Below are positions 27,282 through 36,267 of a stretch of DNA of 64,000 bases, piece after piece. Positions within the stretch are counted from its first letter, which is position 1. Every line of letters begins with the position of its first letter. The stretch lies in contig JBBIGV010000001.1 in NCBI GenBank assembly GCA_037447335.1, positions 62,001-126,000 of the forward strand. The letters are read 5' to 3'. The position numbers and the translations under genes are program-made. The notes beneath the pieces were generated by a model. That model saw only the letters and a program-made list of their open reading frames with translations, ran no database searches and was not told the origin of the DNA. The stretch comes from JBBIGV01 sp037447335. GTDB lineage: Bacteria; Bacteroidota; Ignavibacteria; Ignavibacteriales; Ignavibacteriaceae.

Positions 27282-28112
27282 ATGATGAAAAAAAAATTAG
27301 TAATTGCATTGTTTTTTTTACCGCTGTCATTCGCACAAAATTCTTTAGAGCAGCAATATGCAATTGCTTCAAAACTTTTTGACCAGGAGCAATATTATGA
27401 TGCTGTTACAGAATTTAAAAGATTGATTTTGTTTGATGAAGAAAAGCTTTATTCATTTTCTGCCAATTTAATGATAGGGTTATCATATAAAGCCGGGGGA
27501 AAATATTCTGAGGCGGTTTATCATCTTACACTTGCCGAAATAAATGCAAAAAGTGAAGACGATATTTTCACAACAAAGCTTGAATTAATCCGTTCTAATA
27601 TTTTAAGAAGAACATTTACTCAGGCTCACAAATTACTGGATGAACTGGAACTGGACGGGCGTTTCTCCGGCAAATCCGATGCGATAAATTACTGGCGCGG
27701 CTGGGCTTTTATGCTTGGCGATAATTGGGAAGAAGCAGCCAATGCATTCTCTGAATTAAAAGATGATCACGAACTGAAATTATTATCTGAAAAAACCGCA
27801 AACGAAAAATATTCCGTTACAACCGCATCGCTGCTTTCGACGCTTATTCCAGGGGCAGGGCAATTCTATACCGGTGAGTTTTTAAGCGGACTACTTTCAA
27901 TTAGTTGGAATGTTCTTTTCGGATTTCTTGCAGTTAAGTCATTTAACGAGGAAAGAATATTTGACGGGCTTATGATAACCAATCTTCTCTGGTTAAGATT
28001 TTACATCGGTAGCCGGCAGAATGCTGTAAAGTTTGCAACGGAAAAGAATACTGAAATTGCCAATTCATCTTTGAGGTGGTTGAGGGATGTATATACAGGG
28101 GAAAAACCTTAA
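27282..28112 (+). CDS. Exported TPR-like protein with C-terminal membrane hairpin domain (paralogue)
   Basis: A 276-residue paralogue of the preceding protein: signal peptide (FFLPLSFAQ), TPR-like repeats (about 20-170; LFDQEQYYDAVTEFKRL, YKAGGKYSEAVYHL) and a membrane part with STLIPGAGQFYTGEF near 186-200, then GLLSISWNVLFGFLAV. The frame extends back to 27252, but the tandem ATGs at 27282 and 27285 just after the previous stop begin the signal peptide. Translational coupling with the previous gene is likely. Function unknown. Confidence 0.7.
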   Translation: MMKKKLVIALFFLPLSFAQNSLEQQYAIASKLFDQEQYYDAVTEFKRLILFDEEKLYSFSANLMIGLSYKAGGKYSEAVYHLTLAEINAKSEDDIFTTKLELIRSNILRRTFTQAHKLLDELELDGRFSGKSDAINYWRGWAFMLGDNWEEAANAFSELKDDHELKLLSEKTANEKYSVTTASLLSTLIPGAGQFYTGEFLSGLLSISWNVLFGFLAVKSFNEERIFDGLMITNLLWLRFYIGSRQNAVKFATEKNTEIANSSLRWLRDVYTGEKP

Positions 28113-28124
28113 AGGGTTTATCGT

Positions 28125-29048
28125 TTACTCAAAAAATTCGTAATGGTAGGTTAAAAGTTTTTCGGGCACATTCACAAAATTATAATATACATGCTCTTTT
28201 ATTATTCCTTGTTCATTAAACTCCCAGATATTTTTACCTATCAGGTCTTGGTCGCTGTCATAATATGCTTCTACGATAGTTTCTCTGCCGGTGCTGAATG
28301 ATCTTACAGTTCTTTCCTTTCTTGCATTATCAAAATCATTTACAAAGAACTCTGTTAACTCGTTCATTGCATTGTAGCGCCATTCTTTTACAAGCAGAGT
28401 ATTACTATAAGAATCTGAAACGACTTCTTTTATTTTATTCCCTCTGCTGTCATAAAAAAACCGTGATGTTGATACAAGGTTTCCGGCAAAATTGTATAAT
28501 CTTTCCTGAACCCTGTTGCCATTTACATCATAGCGGTAATCTCTTCTTTCGGCAATGATATTTTCTTCGCCGGGGGAGTAGAAGAGTTTCATTACCTGGT
28601 TGCCATAGTCGTCATATTCATAAAGATATTTCCCTGTATAAACACCATTAGTGTAGTATATCTCCTCAGTAATGTTACCTGCCGGGTTATACTTATAAAA
28701 AACTTCATCGCGGATATAAATGGTAAGATTGCGCAGTGATATTTCCAGGACGGAGTGAATCAGCATTCCTTCATTATTATACCGGTTTCTGATTTCCTGT
28801 AAGACTCTGCCCCTGCTTTCATCGTAATACTGCTGTCTGATAATGTTCCCGCTGCGGTCATATTCTTCAAATGACTTTTTTCTCCCTTCACTTTGTATAT
28901 AGCCCCAGAGATAATCATATTCAAACTGAGTGACTGATTTGATTTTACTGCTGCGGTACGGTTCAATAACCGAAATGGTTTGGATTTGTGCATAAACCAT
29001 TTGTATGCAGCAAGAGAAAAACACTGTAAGTGTAATTTTTATATTCAT
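28125..29048 (-). CDS. Exported YD/RHS-like repeat protein
   Basis: A 307-residue exported protein with a signal peptide ending VYAQ near 21. The rest consists of about ten short repeats of the form Y-x-Y-[DN]-x-x-G-N-x-[IV]-x-E-x-x-Y, for example YEYDDYGNQVMKLFY, YRYDVNGNRVQERLY and FFYDSRGNKIKEVV, which resemble YD repeats of RHS proteins but without the RHS core cleavage module or toxin tip. It is likely a surface or periplasmic beta-rich protein. Its 3' end faces the TPR paralogue 13 bases away. Confidence 0.65.
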   Translation of the reverse strand: MNIKITLTVFFSCCIQMVYAQIQTISVIEPYRSSKIKSVTQFEYDYLWGYIQSEGRKKSFEEYDRSGNIIRQQYYDESRGRVLQEIRNRYNNEGMLIHSVLEISLRNLTIYIRDEVFYKYNPAGNITEEIYYTNGVYTGKYLYEYDDYGNQVMKLFYSPGEENIIAERRDYRYDVNGNRVQERLYNFAGNLVSTSRFFYDSRGNKIKEVVSDSYSNTLLVKEWRYNAMNELTEFFVNDFDNARKERTVRSFSTGRETIVEAYYDSDQDLIGKNIWEFNEQGIIKEHVYYNFVNVPEKLLTYHYEFFE

Positions 29049-29099
29049 AAGACACTCTTAAAATATACCGGGACTAAAATTGCTGACTAATAGTTTTAA

Positions 29100-29480
29100 T
29101 TAACGGCAATAAGTTTTAATAACATTATAAACGTGGTAATAGCCGAGCCTTCCTGCACGCATGAGGTCCTGGCTTCCACCCTGAATATCGCCGAGGTTAT
29201 ACTTAACCAGCCCTCTGTTATTGAAGGCTTCAGCTAGTTTCGGATTTATTGCAAGAGTTTTATTATAATCGGCAAGCGCTCCTTCATTGTCATTCAGGAG
29301 GCGTTTCACATTGCCTCGTTTATAATATGCCCTAGAGAATGAAGGCGATATTTTTATAGCCTTATTAAAACACTCCAGTGCGCCCTTGTACTCTTTTTGT
29401 AGAACTTTCCCGTTCCCCTTTCTGTAATATTCTTCAGCACGCTGTGTTGCTGATTTCCGTGTTGAACTGACCTGCATCAT
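29100..29480 (-). CDS. Small TPR protein
   Basis: A 126-residue protein with three TPR units (about 16-117; GKVLQKEYKGALECFNKAI, RLLNDNEGALADYNKTL, YNLGDIQGGSQDLMRA), ending in a typical capping helix. No signal peptide is present, so it is probably cytoplasmic. There are two ATGs in tandem; AGGAG is three bases before the first and six before the second (29477), making the second the better start by spacing. It probably mediates protein contacts; the partner is unknown. Confidence 0.7.
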   Translation of the reverse strand: MMQVSSTRKSATQRAEEYYRKGNGKVLQKEYKGALECFNKAIKISPSFSRAYYKRGNVKRLLNDNEGALADYNKTLAINPKLAEAFNNRGLVKYNLGDIQGGSQDLMRAGRLGYYHVYNVIKTYCR

Positions 29481-30026
29481 GTTCTCCTTAATGATATTTA
29501 TGTTTTTTATTTCAGTATTACTGCAAAAGACGACTAATAATACTCTGTGAGATAAAACAAATGATGTGCCGGAGGATTCAATCCCAATAATGCAATCCGA
29601 ATTATCAGTTTTTGATGAATTTTTCCAGAAATATTTCGCTATTTAAGATTAAATCACACTTTCCTTTAGTTTGATCAGCAAAGGTTTTTTTGTTTCAGAA
29701 TAAGAATGATGATACAGAAATAGATGTAATTTTTGGAACTTCAACTACCGGTTGTATAAAATTTTTATACTCTTGCCGGATAAAACATCAGCAGCTTTTT
29801 AGAAATTTAATAGCAAAACCTGTTACCTTTTCGAAGTAACTTTCTCAGGATATTTAGTTTGTGAGGTTAACGCAGAGTCCAGAATATGTTTAGAAGATTT
29901 TATTATCATTGGTTAAAATTACGACAGCAAAATTGATGGTTTATTCAATTAAAAATTCCGCATTTACTTTTATTGAATTAGCCGATGCGGCTGACTATAT
30001 TTGACATGAATCTTTTACGGATAAAT
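29481..30026. other. Divergent intergenic stretch upstream of purC
   Basis: Between the TPR gene (minus) and purC (plus) lie about 545 bases with no defensible gene. A perfect seven-base-pair hairpin GTATAAA-ATT-TTTATAC occupies 29754-29770, flanked on both sides by CCGG (the pair at 29748 and 29776). I see no purine riboswitch fold and no promoter match I would rely on. Confidence 0.45.
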
Positions 30027-30926
30027 ATGCAAAACAATGTAATCCTCACCACTGATTTTCCCGAACTTAAGTTATTTAAGAAAGGGAAGGTCAGAGATGT
30101 GTATCATCTTGACGATCATTTCCTGATCGTCTCAACCGACCGTCTTTCAGCTTTCGATGTGATAATGAACGAGGGAATTCCTTTTAAAGGAAATGTTCTC
30201 ACAAAAATCTCGGAATTCTGGTTCAGATATACCAGCGATGTAATACCAAATCATCTGGTAAGTACCGACATATCGGATTTTCCTGCCGAATGTCAGCAAT
30301 ATAAAGATGTTCTTAAAGGAAGATCAATGCTTGTAAAAAAAGCTGAGGTAGTGCCCGTCGAATGTATTGTAAGAGGATATATCTCCGGTTCTGGTTGGAA
30401 TGATTATCTGAGCACAGGAAAAATTTCTGGTATACCTTTACCCGAAGGGCTTAAAGAGTCAGCAAAATTTCCTCAGCCGATTTTCACCCCTTCAACAAAA
30501 GCTGAGATTGGTCTTCACGATGAGAATATATCTTTACAGGAAGCAGAAAGGATAGCAGAACCCGCAATAATTTCAGAGATGAAAGATGCTTCGCTGAGCG
30601 TTTACACAAAAGCAGCCGAATATGCTTTAACAAAAGGAATCATTATCGCCGATACTAAAATGGAATTTGGTATTCATAACAATAAAGTAATTTTAGTTGA
30701 TGAACTGCTGACGCCGGACAGCTCAAGATTCTGGCCAATAGATCAGTATTCTGAAGGAAGAGCTCAGCAAAGTTATGATAAACAATTTGTGAGAGACTAT
30801 CTTTTATCTATAAACTTCAACAAGCAGCCGCCGCCTCCGAAACTACCCGAAGACATAATTAAAAAAACCAGTGAGAAGTATATTGAAGTGCTTTACAAAT
30901 TAACCGGAGAGATTATAACGGAATGA
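30027..30926 (+). CDS. purC: Phosphoribosylaminoimidazole-succinocarboxamide synthase
   Basis: Joins CAIR with aspartate using ATP in de novo purine synthesis. From ATG 30027 it is 299 residues, the longer (yeast ADE1-like) SAICAR synthetase form. GKVRDVYHL near 20-28 is the ATP-binding start, STDRLSAFDV near 34, VRGYISGSGW near 117 and DELLTPDSSRFWP near 226 are family signatures. The frame is open to 29985, but the conserved region starts just after the chosen ATG, which has GGA upstream. It overlaps the DUF971 gene by four bases (ATGA). No other pur genes are nearby. Confidence 0.95.
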   Translation: MQNNVILTTDFPELKLFKKGKVRDVYHLDDHFLIVSTDRLSAFDVIMNEGIPFKGNVLTKISEFWFRYTSDVIPNHLVSTDISDFPAECQQYKDVLKGRSMLVKKAEVVPVECIVRGYISGSGWNDYLSTGKISGIPLPEGLKESAKFPQPIFTPSTKAEIGLHDENISLQEAERIAEPAIISEMKDASLSVYTKAAEYALTKGIIIADTKMEFGIHNNKVILVDELLTPDSSRFWPIDQYSEGRAQQSYDKQFVRDYLLSINFNKQPPPPKLPEDIIKKTSEKYIEVLYKLTGEIITE

Positions 30927-31216
30927 AACCGGTTAATATAAAAGTAAAAGAAAAAATAAAACTTCTTATTCATTGGGATGATGGAAGCGACTCCGAAATC
31001 AGTCTGAAAAAAATGCGTGACAAATGCCCCTGCGCTACTTGTGTAGCCGAACGAGAGAAGCAAAGTAAAACTTTCATCCCTATCTATCTTGACAGCCAGA
31101 TAAAGGTTGCACAAATAAATCCCGTTGGAAGTTATGCTATTTCAATTGTGTGGAAAGATGGACACAATACCGGTATATACGAATACCCGTTTCTCAGGCT
31201 GCTTTCAAAAAATTAA
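30923..31216 (+). CDS. DUF971 family protein
   Basis: A 97-residue protein of the DUF971 / gamma-butyrobetaine-hydroxylase N-terminal-like fold: LLIHWDDGSDSEISLKKMR then CPCATC near 35-40, and the closing ISIVWKDGHNTGIYEY. In other bacteria the domain stands alone or is fused to Mrp/ApbC iron-sulfur carriers, and the cysteines may bind metal. It is translationally coupled to purC. A link to iron-sulfur assembly is inferred from the family only. Confidence 0.85.
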   Translation: MKPVNIKVKEKIKLLIHWDDGSDSEISLKKMRDKCPCATCVAEREKQSKTFIPIYLDSQIKVAQINPVGSYAISIVWKDGHNTGIYEYPFLRLLSKN

Positions 31217-31231
31217 TCTTTCCCGATAAAA

Positions 31232-31828
31232 ATGGTACTACCCAATCAGCTTACTGTTTTGAGAATTATTTTAACGCCGGTTTTTTTATTCTGCTTTTTA
31301 CAACCCGATCCGTTAATGAAACAAATTTCCGCTTTGGTTTTCTTTATTGCTGCTTTAACCGACTGGTACGACGGCTGGCTTGCAAGAAAATTCAATTACA
31401 TAACCACCTGGGGTAAATTCTGGGACCCGCTGGCTGATAAAATTCTTACTTCTGCTGCATTTATTGGGTTTGTTATTATCGGACTGGCAGAGCTCTGGAT
31501 GGTTCTGATTATTATTCTTAGAGATTTTATTGTAACAATTCTGAGAGCATATGCTGATTATAAAGATATCCCATTCCCGACCAGTTATTACGCCAAGTGG
31601 AAAACTTTTTTTCAGATGGCTTTCTTATATTATTTATTAATTGCCTATACGGGCAGCATAACATCGTTTATTTACGAAGGTAACGAAAGCCTCTTTAATA
31701 TAATGTTGAACGAAGACCTTATTTATTTTACTATGTTATTCATTACAATAATTACATTTCATTCCGGCGCTGCTTATATTTATTCAAACAGAGAAAAAAT
31801 CCACAAGCTGATAAAAAATGAAAATTAA
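31232..31828 (+). CDS. pgsA: CDP-diacylglycerol-glycerol-3-phosphate 3-phosphatidyltransferase
   Basis: Inner-membrane enzyme making phosphatidylglycerol phosphate. The 198 residues begin with the usual NQLTVLRIILTPVF and contain the full CDP-alcohol phosphotransferase motif, with DG at 49-50, AR three residues later, then G and the DPLAD block carrying the last metal aspartates. About five hydrophobic segments are present. It overlaps pgpA by 11 bases, so the synthase and the phosphatase acting on its product are coupled. Confidence 0.93.
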   Translation: MVLPNQLTVLRIILTPVFLFCFLQPDPLMKQISALVFFIAALTDWYDGWLARKFNYITTWGKFWDPLADKILTSAAFIGFVIIGLAELWMVLIIILRDFIVTILRAYADYKDIPFPTSYYAKWKTFFQMAFLYYLLIAYTGSITSFIYEGNESLFNIMLNEDLIYFTMLFITIITFHSGAAYIYSNREKIHKLIKNEN

Positions 31829-32276
31829 TTTTATTGAAAAACTTATCGGTTCCGGTTTTTATACCGGCTATATTCCTGTAGCATCAGGCACATTCGGTAG
31901 TCTGGCAGCATTACTTATCTATTATATACCCGGATTTGAACAGCCGCATATAATAATTCCTTCCATAATAATTTTTGCGCTTTGGGGAATCGCCATCGGG
32001 ACAAAATTCGAAAAACTTTATGGCAAAGACCCTGCACAGTGCACAGTTGATGAAATGGTAGGGATGTGGATCACACTTCTTTATCTGCAAAAAGTGCTTT
32101 GGATCTCGGCGGTCGCCTTCTTCATCTGGCGAATAATGGATATAATAAAGCCTTTTCCAGCCCGAAAACTGGAAAAGCTCAGTGGTGGTACCGGAATTAT
32201 GATTGATGATATAATTTCAGCAGTTTATTCACTTGTACTTGTTCACTTGTTTTTGCATATCTTTGCAGGGGCTTAA
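31818..32276 (+). CDS. pgpA: Phosphatidylglycerophosphatase A
   Basis: Removes the phosphate of phosphatidylglycerol phosphate. The 152-residue membrane protein shows the PgpA pattern: GSGFYTGYIPVASGTFGSL near the start, DPAQCTVDEMVGMW in the middle and the RIMDIIKPFPARKLEKL block with GGTGIMIDDIISAVY, whose aspartates bind magnesium. It overlaps pgsA and is followed 20 bases on by cinA. Confidence 0.94.
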   Translation: MKINFIEKLIGSGFYTGYIPVASGTFGSLAALLIYYIPGFEQPHIIIPSIIIFALWGIAIGTKFEKLYGKDPAQCTVDEMVGMWITLLYLQKVLWISAVAFFIWRIMDIIKPFPARKLEKLSGGTGIMIDDIISAVYSLVLVHLFLHIFAGA

Positions 32277-32296
32277 TTTACCTTACAGGAAGAAGT

Positions 32297-33553
32297 ATGA
32301 ATTGTTATTTAATTACAATTGGTGACGAAATTCTTATTGGTCAAACTCTTAACTCGAATGCCGCATATATCGGCAGCAAGCTTAACGATCTGAATATAAA
32401 TGTAGTTAAAGCTTCAGTGGTTGGTGATGTTGAAACCGCTATTATTGACGAATTCAAGGCTGCAATGGACAGCGCCGATGTTGTTATTGTTACCGGCGGG
32501 CTTGGTCCTACTCACGATGATGTTACAAGAAAATGTGTTGTGAAATTCTTCAAAACCGAACTTGTTAAAAATGAAGAAGTGCTCGAAGATATCAAACTTC
32601 TTTTTGAAAAAAGAGGCAGAGAAGTTACAAAGGTTAATGCTGATCAGGCTCTCGTTCCCAAAATAGCTGAAGTTATCCGCAACCAGCTTGGCACTGCTCC
32701 GGGAATGTGGATAGAAGATAAAGGGAAGATATTTGTTGTTCTGCCGGGTGTGCCTTATGAAATGAAAGGGATGATGGAATCTCATGTAATTCCTAATCTG
32801 CTTGAAAAAGTTAAGGGTGAAGAATTTGTTGCAATTAAGTCAGTCCTTCAAACCACAGGATTGCCGGAATCAATTCTGTACGAACGTCTTGGAAATATTG
32901 ACGAATTACTTTCAGGTGCAAAACTTGCGTTCCTTCCAAATCAATTCGGCGTTAAGCTGCGAATTACCGCCATCGAAAAAGATGAAGAAACCGCCCGAAA
33001 CAAGCTCAGCGAAATTGAACAGAAGATCCGTAGTAAAGTTGGAAGGTACATATTCGGCAGGGGGGAAGAAAAACATGAGGAAGTTGTTGCGCGGCTTCTT
33101 AAGGAAAGGGGAATAATGATAGCTACTGCAGAATCTTGCACCGGCGGATATCTCAGTCATCTTTTAACTAATATAAGCGGCAGCAGCGCTTTTTTTGAAA
33201 GAGGAATAGTTGCTTACAGCAATGCTTCAAAGGTTGAAATTCTCAAAGTTAATGAAGATATAATTACCCGGCATGGAACGGTAAGCCTTGAAGTCGCTCA
33301 GCAAATGGCTGAAGGTATAAAATCTATAAGCGGGGCAGATATCGGCATTTCAATTACCGGAATAATGGGACCGACCGGCGCCACTACCGATAAGCCTGTT
33401 GGACTTGTATATATCGGACTATGCGATGAAAAAGTCTGCACCGCAAAAAAATTTCTTTTTGGTGATGACAGGATGCTTAACAAAGAAAGAACTGTACAAG
33501 CTGCACTTGATATGATCAGAAGATTTCTGCTTGGTATTTCATTAGATGATTAG
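32297..33553 (+). CDS. cinA: CinA family protein (competence/damage-inducible, NMN deamidase type)
   Basis: A 418-residue two-domain CinA. The N-terminal MoaB-like domain (1-170) shows TIGDEILIGQTLNSN, VTGGLGPTHDD and VLPGVPYEM and usually has ADP-ribose pyrophosphatase activity; the C-terminal domain (about 255-415; ATAESCTGGYLSHLL, GITGIMGPTG) is the PncC-type NMN deamidase. CinA genes often precede recA, and here only thpR intervenes, the arrangement known from other bacteria. It overlaps thpR by eight bases. Confidence 0.95.
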   Translation: MNCYLITIGDEILIGQTLNSNAAYIGSKLNDLNINVVKASVVGDVETAIIDEFKAAMDSADVVIVTGGLGPTHDDVTRKCVVKFFKTELVKNEEVLEDIKLLFEKRGREVTKVNADQALVPKIAEVIRNQLGTAPGMWIEDKGKIFVVLPGVPYEMKGMMESHVIPNLLEKVKGEEFVAIKSVLQTTGLPESILYERLGNIDELLSGAKLAFLPNQFGVKLRITAIEKDEETARNKLSEIEQKIRSKVGRYIFGRGEEKHEEVVARLLKERGIMIATAESCTGGYLSHLLTNISGSSAFFERGIVAYSNASKVEILKVNEDIITRHGTVSLEVAQQMAEGIKSISGADIGISITGIMGPTGATTDKPVGLVYIGLCDEKVCTAKKFLFGDDRMLNKERTVQAALDMIRRFLLGISLDD

Positions 33554-34094
33554 ATTATTCGTTGCATTAAAAATTCCCGATGATCTTATAAATGAAATTC
33601 TCGCATTCAGGGAAACGATATATCCGGAGTTTGATCGGTTTAAGTGGGAAAGTCCTGAAAAAATCCATTTGACCCTCAAATTTATTGGTGAAGTAAAAGT
33701 TGATTTGCTGCATCAGTTAAAAGAAAGGCTTGGGTTTATCCGTAATTACGAATCTTTTAATTGTTCGGCAAATAAATTCGGATTTTTTTATAGAGGTAAA
33801 GAACCAAAAATTTTATGGGCAGGCTTACATGTTGAGGAAAGGTTAATTAAATTAGTCCGGGAAATAAATTCAACTCTTGAACCACTTTCAATTCCGGCTG
33901 AGGAGAGAAAGTTCAAAGCTCATTTGACTTTATTAAGAATGAAAAAACCTGTGGGTGCTGAATTTATTCGTGCTTTCGAATCATACGAATTTCCCAACAT
34001 CGGATTTACTGCTGATCAGGCTGTTCTTTTTGAAAGCGCTCTGCTGCCAGGCGGTTCAGTATATAAAGAAATTGAAGTTTATAAATTAAAATAA
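33546..34094 (+). CDS. thpR: RNA 2',3'-cyclic phosphodiesterase (2'-5' RNA ligase family)
   Basis: A 182-residue 2H phosphoesterase. The two catalytic H-x-T motifs are IHLTLKFIG near residue 39 and AHLTLLRM near 126, and the start MIRLFVALKIPDDL is typical of ThpR/LigT. It hydrolyses 2',3'-cyclic phosphates on RNA; the biological RNA is not known. It sits between cinA (eight-base overlap) and recA (13-base gap with GGAGG before recA). Confidence 0.93.
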   Translation: MIRLFVALKIPDDLINEILAFRETIYPEFDRFKWESPEKIHLTLKFIGEVKVDLLHQLKERLGFIRNYESFNCSANKFGFFYRGKEPKILWAGLHVEERLIKLVREINSTLEPLSIPAEERKFKAHLTLLRMKKPVGAEFIRAFESYEFPNIGFTADQAVLFESALLPGGSVYKEIEVYKLK

Positions 34095-34107
34095 CCCGGA
34101 GGATGTT

Positions 34108-35172
34108 ATGAGTTCCGACAAAGAACAAAAAATGAAAATAGTTGAAGATGCCATTGCCAGCATCGAAAAAAGTTATGGCAAAGGCTCTATTATGAAACTC
34201 GGTGACGGAGTAATCACACAGGTTGAGTCAATTCCTACCGGCGCTTTATCGCTTGACTATGCACTAGGCATAGGCGGTGTGCCGCGCGGAAGGGTTACTG
34301 AAATTTATGGACCTGAATCAAGTGGTAAAACTACATTGTGTCTTCACATAATTGCCGAGGCTCAAAAAATTGGCGGGCTTGCTGCTTTTATTGATGCTGA
34401 ACATGCACTTGATGTGAATTATGCAAAAAGGCTTGGTGTTGATACAGCCAACCTGCTTATTTCACAACCCGATTATGGAGAGCAGGCTCTGGAAATTACC
34501 GATACTCTTGTCAGAAGCAATGCACTCGATATAATTGTTATTGACTCTGTAGCCGCTTTAGTTCCCCGTTCCGAAATTGAAGGCGAGATGGGCGATGCTG
34601 CAATGGCTGTACAAGCAAGGCTTATGTCACAGGCATTAAGAAAGCTTACCGGCGCAATTTCCAAATCCAAAACTTCTGTAATTTTTATCAATCAGCTCAG
34701 AAGCAAGATTGGAATAATGTTCGGCAACCCTGAAACAACTACCGGAGGAAACGCTCTTAAGTTTTATGCTTCCTTACGGCTGGATATAAGAAGGATTGCT
34801 GCAATTAAAGATGGTTCTGATGTGATTGGTAATCGCACAAAAGTTAAAATTGTCAAAAGCAAAGTTGCACCTCCATTTAAAGAAGTTGAGTTTGATATTC
34901 TTTATAATGAAGGTATAAGTAAAACCGGTGACCTTATTGACCTCGGAGTTAATTTCGGAATAATTAAAAAGAGCGGCGCCTGGTTTACTTTTGATGAAGA
35001 CAGATTCCAGGGCAGGGACCAGCTTAAGCAAAAGCTTTCCGAACTACCTGACCTTATGGAAAAGCTTAACAAAGAGGTAAGAAGTAAACTGGGTATGAAC
35101 GGTGGGAAGGAAAAAACCGAAGAGGAAAAAACTCCGCCGAAAGAAAAGAAAAGCATAAGTAGCTTAAAATGA
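34108..35172 (+). CDS. recA: Recombinase RecA
   Basis: Central strand-exchange protein and SOS coprotease. The 354 residues contain Walker A GPESSGKT at 68-75, IDAEHALD near 94, VIDSVAALVPR (Walker B) near 142, and INQLRSKIG with loops L1 and L2, the latter in GNPETTTGGNALKF near 205. The lysine/glutamate-rich C-terminal tail is normal. A strong GGAGG precedes the ATG. recX follows six bases later, and cinA-thpR precede it. Confidence 0.98.
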   Translation: MSSDKEQKMKIVEDAIASIEKSYGKGSIMKLGDGVITQVESIPTGALSLDYALGIGGVPRGRVTEIYGPESSGKTTLCLHIIAEAQKIGGLAAFIDAEHALDVNYAKRLGVDTANLLISQPDYGEQALEITDTLVRSNALDIIVIDSVAALVPRSEIEGEMGDAAMAVQARLMSQALRKLTGAISKSKTSVIFINQLRSKIGIMFGNPETTTGGNALKFYASLRLDIRRIAAIKDGSDVIGNRTKVKIVKSKVAPPFKEVEFDILYNEGISKTGDLIDLGVNFGIIKKSGAWFTFDEDRFQGRDQLKQKLSELPDLMEKLNKEVRSKLGMNGGKEKTEEEKTPPKEKKSISSLK

Positions 35173-35178
35173 TTTACC

Positions 35179-35802
35179 ATGAAAATCATTCAGGCAAAAA
35201 AGCTTGGGGCGAATAAAGTAAGTGTAATACTTGATACCGGCGAACAGCTTGTTCTTTCATACGATGTTTTTATGAAAAGCGGTCTTAGGAAAAATGATGA
35301 AATTTCCGAAGACCGTTTTTTATTGCTCGAAAAAGAAAATTCAATTCATCTGCTTAAACAAAAGGCGTTTAAACTGCTCGGCAGAAGATTGCATTCAGCC
35401 ATTGAGTTAAAAACCAAGCTGCGAAATTCCGCCTTTCACATTGATAATATAAATGATGTTATCAGTTACTTAAGGGCAAAAAATTACCTTGATGATGCTG
35501 CTTTTGCAGAAAGTTTTACGGAAGAAAAAATAAGATTGAAAAAATGGGGGCAGGGCAAAGTGCGGGCAGAACTGATCAAACGAGGTATTTCGAGAGAAAT
35601 AATTGATCAGACTATTTCAAAGCATTTCAGCGAAAGCGATGTAAATTCAAATGCCCGGGAACTTGCTCAGAAAAAACTCGCTTCGCTTAAAATCAGGGAA
35701 CCTGATACTAAAAAGCTACGGCAAAAACTAATTCAGTTTTTGATGATGCGGGGATATGATTACGAACAGTGTAAAGCAACTGTTGATGAATTGCTTAGCT
35801 GA
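35179..35802 (+). CDS. recX: Regulatory protein RecX
   Basis: Binds RecA filaments and limits their growth. The 207 residues are made of three-helix repeats: KLLGRRLHSAIELKTKL near 62, YLDDAAFAESFTEEKIRLKKWGQGKVRAEL near 105 (split by KWG) and the C-terminal LIQFLMMRGYDYEQCKATV. Its place six bases after recA is the classical arrangement, so overproduction of RecA carries its own brake. Confidence 0.92.
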   Translation: MKIIQAKKLGANKVSVILDTGEQLVLSYDVFMKSGLRKNDEISEDRFLLLEKENSIHLLKQKAFKLLGRRLHSAIELKTKLRNSAFHIDNINDVISYLRAKNYLDDAAFAESFTEEKIRLKKWGQGKVRAELIKRGISREIIDQTISKHFSESDVNSNARELAQKKLASLKIREPDTKKLRQKLIQFLMMRGYDYEQCKATVDELLS

Positions 35803-35818
35803 TTTGTGTAATGGATTT

Positions 35819-36229
35819 CTACGTCAGTTTATTTTTAAGAGATAAAATAAGCGGGGAAACCTCTTTCATATCAATCCGCTCGGCAGCTTCATCAACCGGC
35901 ATCCATTTGCGCTTCCTGATATTTTTTTCGGGGTAATCATCAAGAACTTTTTCAACTTCCATCGAAAAAATTTTCATGTAACATACACCGGCGCTCTTTT
36001 CAATTTTCAATGAACCGAGTTCACGGGTTTCATTAGTGCCGGTTACCCCTGCTTCTTCATATGCTTCTTTTTTGGCCGACTCGAAAAACGAAAGGTTGAA
36101 CTCAACATAGCCTTTCGGGATGATCCATTTTTTCTTTTTTATAGATGTGATAAGCATGACTTCAATTCTGCCATTCTTTTTTCGGAAGGGAATAACACCG
36201 GACTGTTTGAAATTAAATTCTAATTTCAA
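35819..36229 (-). CDS. Nudix hydrolase
   Basis: A 136-residue single-domain Nudix protein. The Nudix box spans GYVEFNLSFFESAKKEA then YEEAGV (about residues 40-62) with IPK just before it. The EExG metal site is intact, the usual Arg of REU is Lys, and the first conserved Glu of the box is Leu, as in the PKG-W/Y-type group of diadenosine or inositol polyphosphate hydrolases. Substrate unknown; a nucleoside diphosphate derivative is expected. It is convergent with recX (16 bases) and follows the phosphohexomutase on the same strand. Confidence 0.85.
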   Translation of the reverse strand: MKLEFNFKQSGVIPFRKKNGRIEVMLITSIKKKKWIIPKGYVEFNLSFFESAKKEAYEEAGVTGTNETRELGSLKIEKSAGVCYMKIFSMEVEKVLDDYPEKNIRKRKWMPVDEAAERIDMKEVSPLILSLKNKLT

Positions 36230-36267
36230 CTTAAGCCGACTCCTGGTAAAATTTTTAAGCCTTAATT

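Noticed and set aside
29754..29770. GTATAAA/TTTATAC hairpin upstream of purC considered as riboswitch or terminator
   Set aside because: Only seven A/T-rich pairs, no T-run after a GC stem and no aptamer-like core.
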